A stretch of 10,020 bases of DNA from an uncultured Prevotella sp. (GTDB lineage: Bacteria > Bacteroidota > Bacteroidia > Bacteroidales > Bacteroidaceae). The stretch is from NCBI GenBank assembly GCA_938018155.1, contig CALIIG010000306.1:1-10020 (forward strand), written 5' to 3'. The position numbers and the translations under genes were made by a program. Every line of letters begins with the position of its first letter. Position 1 is the stretch's first letter. The notes under the pieces are model-generated. The model searched no databases, was not told the origin of the DNA, and saw only the letters and a list, made by a program, of their open reading frames with translations. Shown here one piece after another: positions 1 to 6,375 of this stretch.

Positions 1-604
1 TGGTAGTGGTTGAGAAGAACACGTAATTGTGATACTCAAGATGGTCATCAATCATGGTCTTAAGCGTTTCGTTTACGGTTCTTCCACCAAAGTTTGTCAT
101 GGCTTTGACCAGAGTTCGTACGGTGGGATTGTCTATATCATCGAACCGTTCGGTAGTTGTGTCAACACGGTTAAGTATGGCTTGCCGGTGCTCGCCCATG
201 CCGGGGTTGGTAAGTGCAAGAACAAACAACAGCAGAACAGCCACTGCACATACGATGTAACAGTTGCGGCGGCGGTGCTTTTTGCGTTCTTCGGCCTCAC
301 GCTGACGCTCTTCGTCTTGTACCTTAAGCACCTCACGAATGGTGTCGGCCTGGCTGCCTGTTTCAGGTTGAGGCTGTTGCTGCTGTTGCAGTACGGTGCC
401 TGCGGGTGGTGGTGGCGGTGTTGTTGTGGTGTTATTTGTGCCTTCTTGCAGAATGGCTTTAAGCTCATCAACCTGCCATGCGGGTGTCCATTGCGGCATT
501 CCGTCGGCCCAGACTAATGTTTCGGCGGTGATTCCCTGCAGCTTTAGCTCGTCAATGGTGAACGGGCCCTGCTGCTGATTATTAACAATAATAAAATAAT
601 TCAT
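1..604 (-). CDS. GYF_2 (DUF4339) domain membrane protein, C-terminus cut by window edge
   Basis: The frame is open from an ATG at 604 to the window edge, giving 201 residues with no stop, so the protein is partial. Residues 2-50 read as a GYF_2/DUF4339 domain: an N-terminal strand, then QGPFTIDEL, then the signature VWADGMPQWTPAW. A low-complexity linker follows (T and P run at 57-67, Q run at 73-77), then a charged segment rich in E, R and K (about 88-113). One transmembrane helix lies at about 115-131. The part after it begins TNPGMGEH and contains NYVFFSTTT; the pattern resembles the DUF4359-like tails of small Bacteroidetes membrane proteins, though that match is weaker. GYF-like domains bind proline-rich peptides in other systems; the partner here is unknown. 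The start lies 19 bases after the DUF4250 stop, so this is the third gene of the operon. The topology probably leaves the GYF domain in the cytoplasm. Confidence 0.85.
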   Translation of the reverse strand, partial: MNYFIIVNNQQQGPFTIDELKLQGITAETLVWADGMPQWTPAWQVDELKAILQEGTNNTTTTPPPPPAGTVLQQQQQPQPETGSQADTIREVLKVQDEERQREAEERKKHRRRNCYIVCAVAVLLLFVLALTNPGMGEHRQAILNRVDTTTERFDDIDNPTVRTLVKAMTNFGGRTVNETLKTMIDDHLEYHNYVFFSTTT

Positions 605-623
605 AGCAATTTATATTGGTATG

Positions 624-827
624 TTATTGGTCTGCAACGCCCGTCGGCCTGAACTGGTGCTGTGAAGGACTGTAGGTATAGCCGTTATCGGCGAGGTATT
701 TCTTTAGTTCTTCGGGGTCGCGGTTGTAGGCATAGCAGAGCGATTCGAGTGAATCGTACATGCCATCACGCAAGTACATGTTGATACTTGAAACGAGAAT
801 GGCCGGGTCGTGTGGAAGAAAGTCCAT
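624..827 (-). CDS. DUF4250 domain-containing protein
   Basis: This 67-residue protein matches the DUF4250 pattern over its whole length: MDFLPHDPAILVSSIN at the start, then LRDGMYDSLESLCYAY, a D/E-rich turn and LKKYLADNGYTYSPSQHQFR near the end. Family members are small, predicted soluble and of unknown function, and are found in Firmicutes and Bacteroidetes. The layout (short helices, with a segment resembling a helix-turn-helix around residues 24-48) could suit nucleic-acid or protein binding, but that is inference. The ATG lies 3 bases after the stop of the upstream membrane protein, so translational coupling is likely. The next gene starts 19 bases downstream. Confidence 0.88.
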   Translation of the reverse strand: MDFLPHDPAILVSSINMYLRDGMYDSLESLCYAYNRDPEELKKYLADNGYTYSPSQHQFRPTGVADQ

Positions 828-830
828 GGT

Positions 831-1700
831 TTAATGTTGTTTTTGTTTGTGTTTAAAAGCTTTATATGTAAGATATGAGCCAAGAATAAGGAAGGCTGCC
901 AGCAATACAAGCAGAGGCGTTGCATACTTTTGTGGTTCAATCCAAAATTCATTGAAGAAGTTGATACGCCCCAACACCTCTATGGGTACCCAGAAAATGA
1001 TAACCGTGGCAATAGCCATGCGGATGTTGGCACCCCATGGTTTACGCTTCAGCTCGCTGGCAAACATAAACAACGAGCCAATAAAGCAGCCGGCTCCCAC
1101 GGCGTATGTAATTATCGAATGGTCGCCGATGAAGCGTGGATCGTAGCAAAACATGAGCAAAAGATAGCTTGTCCACATAATCATATTGAACTCCATGAAC
1201 GTAGTTATGGCCACATGGCGCGTCATAGGATGGGGTACAACTTCGTTCTTATGGCTGCGGAAGAATTGTTTTTGCAGCCAGTTGATGAGGTCGCAACCTG
1301 TTTTTGTGCAGAACATATAAACGAGCATCATCATGGCCCACAGCCCGAAGGTAGCAGGAAGAATAAGGTATTCGGGCCTGGTTACAACAACGCCGTTCTC
1401 CATTTCGGGCATAGTGCCATAGCGATTGGCATAATATTGAAACAGAAATTCAACCCAACCCGTCCAGAAAAACAGTGCACCGATAAGACCAAACAGCGTT
1501 TGTTTGGTGTCGCCTTTGACGAAAACACCCCATATAGTCAGTATAAGGCCAAAGAGTCCTAAGAGGAATCCGCCAACGTGTACGGCGTCAGGGGTCATGG
1601 TTTTCTCCATAATAATCATGGAGGCATGTCCTAAAGGCATCATGAAAAGCACGAAAAGAAACGAGGCTGTCGTGCGCCACCAGTAAAGTTTTGGTTTCAT
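831..1700 (-). CDS. unrecognised 8-helix integral membrane protein
   Basis: I do not recognise this 289-residue protein. Hydrophobicity suggests about eight transmembrane helices, near residues 10-28, 41-61, 67-90, 110-131, 165-185, 195-214, 226-245 and 260-280, with a basic C-terminal tail (KAFKHKQKQH). Polar residues sit inside or at the ends of helices: E84 in GWVEFLFQYY, H162 and E170 in RHVAITTFMEF, and H194 after the GD turn. Such a H/E set could bind metal or carry protons, but nothing proves it. There is no ATPase, peptidase or transporter motif. It is the first gene of a three-gene operon with the DUF4250 and GYF_2 proteins. The ATG at 1700 is the only start that keeps the first helix complete. 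The first helix could be read as a signal peptide (ending near GHAS), which would leave seven helices. Confidence 0.8.
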   Translation of the reverse strand: MKPKLYWWRTTASFLFVLFMMPLGHASMIIMEKTMTPDAVHVGGFLLGLFGLILTIWGVFVKGDTKQTLFGLIGALFFWTGWVEFLFQYYANRYGTMPEMENGVVVTRPEYLILPATFGLWAMMMLVYMFCTKTGCDLINWLQKQFFRSHKNEVVPHPMTRHVAITTFMEFNMIMWTSYLLLMFCYDPRFIGDHSIITYAVGAGCFIGSLFMFASELKRKPWGANIRMAIATVIIFWVPIEVLGRINFFNEFWIEPQKYATPLLVLLAAFLILGSYLTYKAFKHKQKQH

Positions 1701-1812
1701 GCTAAACAGTATTTATGTATTAAGGATGTTATAAGCAGGTGGTAAGAAGACGTGGTTATGATGTGCTCCCTGAACAAAAACAAGGCTTTGATAAGTTCCC
1801 GGGCACAAAATA

Positions 1813-2097
1813 TTAGCCGTGTTTGCGCGAATAGATACCGATATTATCAGACGCTTTGAACACAATTTTATCACGGGCCCCGATAGTTATGGCTTCGCCC
1901 GTCTGCGGATTCTTTCCTTTACGTTCAGCCACATGCCTCACAGCGAAGTGTCCAAAGTCAGGGATGGCGATGTCATGGTCGCCTTCTGTAAGATTGTCGG
2001 CGATGGTTCCCAATACGGCGTTCAGGCATTTGGCAGCATCGGTCTTTGATATTTTCGCGCGCCTGGCTACCTCGTCAATAAGTTCTTTTCTTTTCAT
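1813..2097 (-). CDS. HU/IHF-family DNA-binding protein
   Basis: This 94-residue protein has the full HU fold. An N-terminal helical pair (KRKELIDEVARRAKISKTDA) is followed by the DNA-binding beta arm, with the conserved tip KGKNPQTGE and the intercalating proline at residue 64. It bends DNA and acts as a nucleoid-associated dimer. Two departures from typical HU are visible. The usual GFGTF turn is IPDFGHF (residues 45-51). The C-terminal end after the arm (KIVFKASDNIGIYSRKHG) keeps only the beginning of the usual FKPGKALK segment and is divergent and basic. This may be one of the several HU paralogues Bacteroidales carry rather than the main one. It is transcribed alone: a promoter-like box lies 30 bases upstream, and 112 bases separate its stop from the next gene on the strand. 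Confidence 0.93.
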   Translation of the reverse strand: MKRKELIDEVARRAKISKTDAAKCLNAVLGTIADNLTEGDHDIAIPDFGHFAVRHVAERKGKNPQTGEAITIGARDKIVFKASDNIGIYSRKHG

Positions 2098-2127
2098 CGT
2101 TATATCTTTATCGTGTTATTTATTTTG

Positions 2128-2135
2128 CAAAGTTA
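2128..2135 (-). promoter_or_regulatory. Bacteroidetes -7 box upstream of the HU gene
   Basis: On the minus strand the sequence TAACTTTG fits the Bacteroidetes primary-sigma -7 consensus TAnnTTTG and ends 30 bases before the HU ATG. That would give a leader of about 25 bases. The -33 element is poor: the closest match is a GTTTT some 15 bases upstream, which is short of the usual 17-23 spacing. Confidence 0.5.
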
Positions 2136-2292
2136 TATATTATTTTGTGTAAAACGCTATATTACAGACGTTAAAACATTCTTTATTTACTATATTACAA
2201 GCCTGAATACCGAGAAATGTTGATGCGCCCCAACAGCTTTTGTTTTGTATTTATTGCGAAAAACCTTTATATTGATAATGAGAAATCGTCAT

Positions 2293-3507
2293 TTATAAAT
2301 CGTCAAAATTGATGATTACCTCAACGGGTGTTATCTTAACTTTCTTTGATGACAACCTCTGGGCTTTTATTTTACTTTTTTCAGACAGGTGCCCGTTGAC
2401 CTGTTGCTCGATAATTAGCGATGCAATGGGTGCGGCAAGGTCGGCTCCGAAGCCTCCGTTTTCAACATATACGCTAATGGCTACTTTCGGTTTTCCCATG
2501 GGTGCAAAGCCCATAAATATGGAGTGATCGACACCTTCGTTTTCGGCTGTGCCCGTCTTTCCACATATACGGTAGTCTGATCGGTTGATACTTGCTGCCG
2601 TACCGTTTATTACGCACGCCCTCATGCCGCGTATAACCACGTCAAAAGCATCGGTCGTTCCTTTAACATAGTGGCGAGTGGTAAATGTGGTGTCAGTGAC
2701 TCCCGGGAGGTTTTGATGAATGTGGGGCGTGATATACCAGCCCCGATTGGCAATAAGGGCAGCCATATTACACAGTTGCAGCGGAGTGGTTGTTACCTCT
2801 CCTTGTCCCATTCCCATCCACATCACGGTAGTTCCGTTCCATCGTGTATGGTGCTTTCTTAAATAAGCAGCGTCAGGAATCAGTCCGCTTGCCTCGCCCT
2901 CCATGTCAATACCGAGCGGCTTTCCCAGCCCGAAGCTGTGCATATAAGCGGCCCATTTGCTGATGGCATCGAACTGAGAGGGATATAATTTGCGGTTATC
3001 GACCATCTCCTGAAAGGCTTTACAGAAGTAGGAATTGCACGATTGCCCGATAGCCTGTATCAGTGTGAGTGGCGATTTATGCTGATGGCAGCCAATGTGT
3101 ATATGGTTATAGGTGAAGCCTTTACGACAGGGATAGCTCGTCCCGGTGGTGAGTGCGCCTTCCGAAACCATCTCCAGGGTTTGCGCAGTCTTAAATGTTG
3201 ACCCTGGCGAATAAGCCATGCCAATGGCTCTGTTCACGCCATCATCGACCTTGTTATGGCTTGTCAGTGCCAGAATACGCCCGGTAGCAGGTTCAATAGC
3301 CACAATACTGCCTTGCTTGTTGCGTAACAATTGCTCGGATAATGCTTGCAATTTGGGATTGATGGTAAGCGGTCCGTCAGTGGGAAGTGGCGTTACAGTT
3401 TGTGCCCCAATATGCAAAACGAGCGTCCACAAAATAATACTGACGGATAAACGACGTATGTTATTCTTGATGTTTATCATATTCATATTAAGCCACAAAG
3501 TTACCAT
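2293..3507 (-). CDS. penicillin-binding transpeptidase, PBP2-like catalytic domain without pedestal
   Basis: This is a peptidoglycan DD-transpeptidase that would cross-link stem peptides in the periplasm. All three active-site motifs of penicillin-binding proteins are present: SxxK as STFK (nucleophile S103, K106), SxN as SCN (156-158) and KTGT (317-320). Flanking blocks such as LTINPKLQ, GSIVAIEPATG, GLGKPLGIDMEGEASGL and GMGQGEVTTTPLQL match the C-terminal half of PBP2 (MrdA). A basic N-terminus and one hydrophobic helix (about 14-35) are followed almost at once by the catalytic domain (from about residue 47). The dimerisation/pedestal domain of about 200 residues found in PBP2 (usually 600 or more residues) is absent. 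The start is uncertain: methionines at residues 1, 8 and 10 are possible, and a -7-like box overlaps the codons for the first few residues, favouring M8 (3486) or M10 (3480). It is divergent from the sigma-factor operon. Confidence 0.92.
   Translation of the reverse strand: MVTLWLNMNMINIKNNIRRLSVSIILWTLVLHIGAQTVTPLPTDGPLTINPKLQALSEQLLRNKQGSIVAIEPATGRILALTSHNKVDDGVNRAIGMAYSPGSTFKTAQTLEMVSEGALTTGTSYPCRKGFTYNHIHIGCHQHKSPLTLIQAIGQSCNSYFCKAFQEMVDNRKLYPSQFDAISKWAAYMHSFGLGKPLGIDMEGEASGLIPDAAYLRKHHTRWNGTTVMWMGMGQGEVTTTPLQLCNMAALIANRGWYITPHIHQNLPGVTDTTFTTRHYVKGTTDAFDVVIRGMRACVINGTAASINRSDYRICGKTGTAENEGVDHSIFMGFAPMGKPKVAISVYVENGGFGADLAAPIASLIIEQQVNGHLSEKSKIKAQRLSSKKVKITPVEVIINFDDL
3496..3503 (-). promoter_or_regulatory. 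candidate -7 box for the transpeptidase gene
   Basis: TAACTTTG on the minus strand matches TAnnTTTG. It lies inside the longest possible reading frame, 9 bases before the ATG at 3486 and 15 before the ATG at 3480. If it is used, translation cannot begin at the ATG at 3507, and the leader is very short. The -33 region is weak (a GTTTT 12 bases upstream), so this is a suggestion only. Confidence 0.35.
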
Positions 3508-3604
3508 TTTTCTTTAAAACGGCCTATATACGAAAGGTGTATTGCCGGCATTACAATACAAATCAATTTAGAAGGGAACGGCATTAAAAAGTTTTGTTTT
3601 TTCG

Positions 3605-3636
3605 TTTCAACGTATCAACTATTATATGTACCTTTA
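3605..3636 (+). promoter_or_regulatory. candidate promoter of the sigma-factor operon
   Basis: TACCTTTA (3629-3636) resembles the Bacteroidetes -7 box TAnnTTTG, with A in the last position. A TTTC at 3605-3608, spaced by 20 bases, is an acceptable -33 element. The first ATG of the operon is 24 bases further on. Confidence 0.4.
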
Positions 3637-3660
3637 CGACGAAATAAGTATATATCGAAA

Positions 3661-3858
3661 ATGCAAAACGTAGACGATTACAGGCAGCAGATACTGCGGT
3701 GTATTGAGGGCACCGTTACATCAGAGGGAACGCCCCGCTATACGCCCGAGCAGGCTCTTGCATTATCAAAAGAGCTGACGAATGAAGAATTAATCGATGG
3801 CATTGACTTCAATACGCCTGAAGAAATAGCACAGTTGTTGATGGAGTCGGACCTTTAA
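3661..3858 (+). CDS. small hypothetical protein leading the sigma-factor operon
   Basis: I do not recognise this 65-residue protein. It is acidic and probably all-helical: an N-terminal helix (MQNVDDYRQQILRCIEG), a short linker with TPRYTPEQ, a second helix (QALALSKELTNEELIDG) and a C-terminal segment FNTPEEIAQLLMESDL. It has no signal peptide, membrane helix or metal motif. Coding is supported by codon usage like its neighbours, a promoter-like box 24 bases upstream, and a position 17 bases ahead of the sigma-factor start with no terminator between. Its small, acidic, helical character and cotranscription would suit a partner or antagonist of the sigma factor, but this is inference from context only. 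Confidence 0.75.
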   Translation: MQNVDDYRQQILRCIEGTVTSEGTPRYTPEQALALSKELTNEELIDGIDFNTPEEIAQLLMESDL

Positions 3859-3875
3859 ACGAAAGACAAAAGCAC

Positions 3876-4604
3876 ATGAATAATCAAAGAAAGACATCGT
3901 TCGACAGTTATCTCAGCGATATTGGCGACCAGCCTTTGCTTAGCGATGCCGAAGAGCAAAGCCTCTCCATGCGCATACAGCAGGGCGATGAGCGTGCTGT
4001 TAATGAGCTGATAAAGCCGAACTTACCGTTTGTTGTGGGCTTGGCTAAGGGTTATTTGTACCACGGTTTAGATATGGACGACCTCGTAAGCGAAGGCAAT
4101 TTGGGTATGCTTAAGGCTGCCATGCGGTTCGATGCCCATCAGGGAAAGCGTTTCGTTGCGTTTGCCGCACCCTATATTCGCGAAGCCATTGAGCACGCCA
4201 TCGAACAGCAATCCGGACTTTATCGCGTGCCGAGGGATATTGTCGACACCGTTTTGGAGAAGCGTCGCAGCAAGGCTCTCTCTATTGATGCGCCCATAGG
4301 GGGCAGTGCCGAGCTTAGTTTGGGGAGGGTTATAGCCGATAAAGATGCGCCGAATCCGGAAGGAAGTTTGGAACATGACAGTCTGCTGGCCGAGCTTCAA
4401 CAACTTATTGACAAGCTCGATGAACGCCAACGGCATGTTGTCCAGAGCTTTTACGGGATAGGAGAAGCATCACAAACCATGGCCGAGATAGCACAAAGGA
4501 TGGGTCTTAAGCGTGAACGCGTTCGACAAATTCGAAATAAAGCTGTACGGCGAATGATGAAATTAACGAAGAATAACGAACTAAAGCATTATCTACGAGC
4601 ATGA
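3876..4604 (+). CDS. RpoD-like sigma-70 factor lacking region 3
   Basis: This sigma-70-family factor would direct RNA polymerase to a subset of promoters. Region 1.2 (residues 8-40, SFDSYLSDIG...LLSDAEEQSL) and region 2 (41-115, including DLVSEGNLGMLKAAMRF) clearly match the RpoD group. Region 4 (165-240) is complete, with the recognition helix RERVRQIRNKAVRRM. The protein is 242 residues, against about 285 for the Bacteroidetes primary factor. The missing block is the region 3 domain, which normally follows region 2.4: here VPRDIVDTVLEK leads almost directly to LSIDAPIGGS. In region 2.3 the usual WW pair, needed for melting the promoter, is PY (99-100). In region 2.4 the positions of Q437 and T440 in E. 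coli are both glutamate (E103, E106). It is therefore a divergent alternative sigma factor rather than the housekeeping one. Its stop overlaps the next start by 4 bases. Confidence 0.93.
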   Translation: MNNQRKTSFDSYLSDIGDQPLLSDAEEQSLSMRIQQGDERAVNELIKPNLPFVVGLAKGYLYHGLDMDDLVSEGNLGMLKAAMRFDAHQGKRFVAFAAPYIREAIEHAIEQQSGLYRVPRDIVDTVLEKRRSKALSIDAPIGGSAELSLGRVIADKDAPNPEGSLEHDSLLAELQQLIDKLDERQRHVVQSFYGIGEASQTMAEIAQRMGLKRERVRQIRNKAVRRMMKLTKNNELKHYLRA

Positions 4605-5152
4605 AATACATGATACTTTCCGACATTCACGGGTCGGTAACATGCTTGCGTCGTGCACTCGATATTTACAAAAGGCACAACTGCAACATGCTCATCGTTC
4701 TGGGAGACATTCTGAATTACGGCCCCCGAAACGCTATTCCTGAGGGCCTTGACGCCAAAGCCGTGGCCGAAGAACTGAATAAAATGGCCGACAATATTAT
4801 TGCTATCCGCGGCAATTGTGATTCAGAGGTCGACCAAATGCTACTTAATTTCCCTATGATGAGCACCTATATGCTGCTCGTTGACGAGGGCAGGCGCATT
4901 TTTTTAACCCACGGCCACATTTATAATAAGGAGCAATTGCCTCACGGCCACTTCGATATAGTATGCTATGGACATACACATTTGTGGGAGATTACGCCAC
5001 AACAAGGCGGCCCTACCATCGTTAACACGGGTTCAATAACCTTTCCCAAGGGAGGAAATCCGCCTACACTGGCTATCCTCGACGGCCATCAGATAACCAT
5101 GTATCGTATAGATGGTGATGAGGAAAAAGCAATAGGCGTTAATGTCTGTTAA
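4601..5152 (+). CDS. yfcE: YfcE/MJ0936-type metallophosphoesterase
   Basis: This 183-residue calcineurin-like phosphoesterase has the full set of dinuclear metal ligands: D8 and H10 (SDIHG), D36 (LGD), N72 (RGNCDSE), H104 (THGH) and H125/H127 (GHTH). That pattern and length match the YfcE group, which hydrolyses phosphodiester bonds in vitro and whose physiological substrate is not settled. It is cytosolic, with no signal peptide. The ATG overlaps the sigma-factor stop (ATGA), so translation is very likely coupled. No terminator is obvious between its stop and the tRNA promoter region. Why it sits with a sigma factor is not known. Confidence 0.92.
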   Translation: MKYMILSDIHGSVTCLRRALDIYKRHNCNMLIVLGDILNYGPRNAIPEGLDAKAVAEELNKMADNIIAIRGNCDSEVDQMLLNFPMMSTYMLLVDEGRRIFLTHGHIYNKEQLPHGHFDIVCYGHTHLWEITPQQGGPTIVNTGSITFPKGGNPPTLAILDGHQITMYRIDGDEEKAIGVNVC

Positions 5153-5175
5153 GAAAATATCGTATTATTGTGGCG

Positions 5176-5209
5176 TTTTCCCCTCTTTCAAATTAAATCA
5201 TTAATTTTG
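5176..5209 (+). promoter_or_regulatory. candidate promoter of tRNA-Arg
   Basis: TAATTTTG (5202-5209) matches TAnnTTTG. A TTTT at 5176-5179 with 22 bases of spacing can serve as the -33 element. The tRNA begins 21 bases after the box, giving a short precursor leader. Confidence 0.5.
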
Positions 5210-5229
5210 CCTGACGTTTTAATGGCTAG

Positions 5230-5304
5230 GGTTCCGTAGCTCAGTTGGATTAGAGCAACAGCCTTCTAAGCTGTGGGTCTTGGGTTCGAATCCCAACGGA
5301 ATCA
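5230..5304 (+). tRNA. tRNA-Arg (anticodon TCT)
   Basis: The 75 bases fold as a complete cloverleaf. The acceptor stem is GGTTCCG (5230-5236) with CGGAATC (5297-5303), including one G-U pair. The D-stem is GCTC/GAGC. The anticodon stem is ACAGC/GCTGT with loop CTTCTAA, so the anticodon is TCT, reading AGA and perhaps AGG. The T-stem is TTGGG/CCCAA with loop TTCGAAT. The discriminator is A and the 3' CCA is not encoded, so it must be added by the CCA-adding enzyme. Confidence 0.97.
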
Positions 5305-5312
5305 CTATATTT

Positions 5313-5346
5313 AAAAGAGGTTTTCCTAAGGGAAATCTCTTTTTTT
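5313..5346 (+). terminator. intrinsic terminator of tRNA-Arg
   Basis: A stem of about 14 pairs (5313-5326 with 5330-5343, two G-U pairs) has a TAA loop and runs into seven T (5340-5346). It begins 8 bases after the tRNA, a classical placement. On the minus strand only four U follow, so its use as terminator for anything on the other strand is doubtful. Confidence 0.9.
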
Positions 5347-5411
5347 GTTTGAATAGAAGAGGCTTGCTTACTAACTGATTAACTTTCTACCACGTATAAG
5401 CGCAGCGAAAA

Positions 5412-6293
5412 TTAATGTACCACGTGCCCTACATTACTAATCAGATATTTGTCTCTGGCAGTTTTCGTGAGTTTTAGTTCGCGTTTTACTTCTGCATTGT
5501 TGGTAGTATATTTGTTGTATCTTAGCTCGGCAACGTTCTTTTTTCCTGAAACGCTGTCTATTTCAAGGGTATTTGTCCATGCTGCATCAAAGTGGCCGGC
5601 CCCGAAGAACGGGTTATTCTGCAGGGTATAATGTTGTGCACGTTTTGCCAGTTCGGGTGTGCAACAGGCATTTAGCACCTGATGGATGGCTTCCCGATTG
5701 GGTATTTTGCGCGAGAGTTCGTGCGCATACATGGCGTAAAATATTGAAATATCTGTTTCTGACCAAAGGTATTCGGCACCTAAATAATAGTAAATATTGT
5801 AAAAGTCAAATGTTTTGTCAGCAGAGAAGGCCAGTAGCGTATAGTACATATCATCGGTATCGGGGATACAACAGTCCATTCCGATATACACTGTTGTGGC
5901 TGTAGCATGGATAACACCCGTTAAATTAAGCAGATAATCGGGCTTATAATCGACCTGTAACAGTCGCTTTGTGGTTATCACAAGTCTGTCAAAGATAACC
6001 TTTCCTTTCTTTTTGATCTGGAAGCGATAGGGGTAATTGGCATATTTTACACCGAAAAGCTCTACCGTTTTGCCGTCAAAGAACTGCTGTGCATGAATTT
6101 CCCAGTCGCCGATGATGGTGTCGAGGTGTTCGGGCTGGTTCTGAAATTGTGAATCATCAACGGCTTTTCGGGCGACGGAACTGTCGGTTTTTATAGCTGT
6201 ACTGTCAGTAGGTTTGACAGGAAGTGGGTGTTTGGATGGGTTGCAGCCGACGAAAATAATCAGACTTAATGCAATAATCAAGACATGTTTCAT
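5412..6293 (-). CDS. lipoprotein of unknown function, weak DUF3828-like tail
   Basis: The first 17 residues form a lipoprotein signal peptide: a short basic start, a hydrophobic core LIIALSLIIF and a lipobox VGC with the lipidated C17. The acidic residues typical of Bacteroidetes surface-export signals are not seen just after the Cys (NPSKHPLP), so a periplasm-facing location is possible. A Ser/Thr/Lys-rich linker runs to about residue 50. The middle part (60-160) has beta-strand character, with a CC pair at 141-142. The last 100 residues have helix CCTPELAKRAQHYTLQ, then NPFFG...FDAAWTN, and end with REL...DKYLISNV. That order resembles DUF3828, a family of small secreted proteins of unknown function, but the resemblance is weak. 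The gene is flanked by hairpins on both sides and is probably monocistronic. No clear -7 box is seen upstream. Confidence 0.8.
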   Translation of the reverse strand: MKHVLIIALSLIIFVGCNPSKHPLPVKPTDSTAIKTDSSVARKAVDDSQFQNQPEHLDTIIGDWEIHAQQFFDGKTVELFGVKYANYPYRFQIKKKGKVIFDRLVITTKRLLQVDYKPDYLLNLTGVIHATATTVYIGMDCCIPDTDDMYYTLLAFSADKTFDFYNIYYYLGAEYLWSETDISIFYAMYAHELSRKIPNREAIHQVLNACCTPELAKRAQHYTLQNNPFFGAGHFDAAWTNTLEIDSVSGKKNVAELRYNKYTTNNAEVKRELKLTKTARDKYLISNVGHVVH

Positions 6294-6313
6294 GTGTAGG
6301 GGTTCTCAGTTAT

Positions 6314-6351
6314 AAAAGCGAGGCCGAAAGTTTTTTTATGCTTTCGGCCTC
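6314..6351 (-). terminator. probable intrinsic terminator of fprA
   Basis: A perfect 11-pair inverted repeat (6320-6330 with 6341-6351, arms GAGGCCGAAAG/CTTTCGGCCTC) lies 24 bases after the FprA stop. On the minus strand it is followed after two bases by four T. The short U-run makes it a moderate terminator; it separates FprA from the downstream lipoprotein gene. Confidence 0.65.
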
Positions 6352-6375
6352 CGGCTTCGTATGTTTCAGGCAAAG

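Noticed and set aside
29..517. Plus-strand open frame of 162 codons opposite the GYF_2 gene
   Set aside because: Its translation has runs of L and C and no domain pattern, while the minus strand gives a clear GYF_2 protein.
930..1562. Plus-strand frame of 210 codons opposite the membrane protein
   Set aside because: It is antisense to a protein with regular transmembrane helices; its own translation has no family features or promoter.
1767..1806. Imperfect inverted repeat GTGC...GCAC with inner GAAC/GTTC after the HU gene
   Set aside because: The arms are broken by an internal loop, the hairpin loop is 19 bases and no U-run follows on the minus strand, so it is not a convincing terminator.
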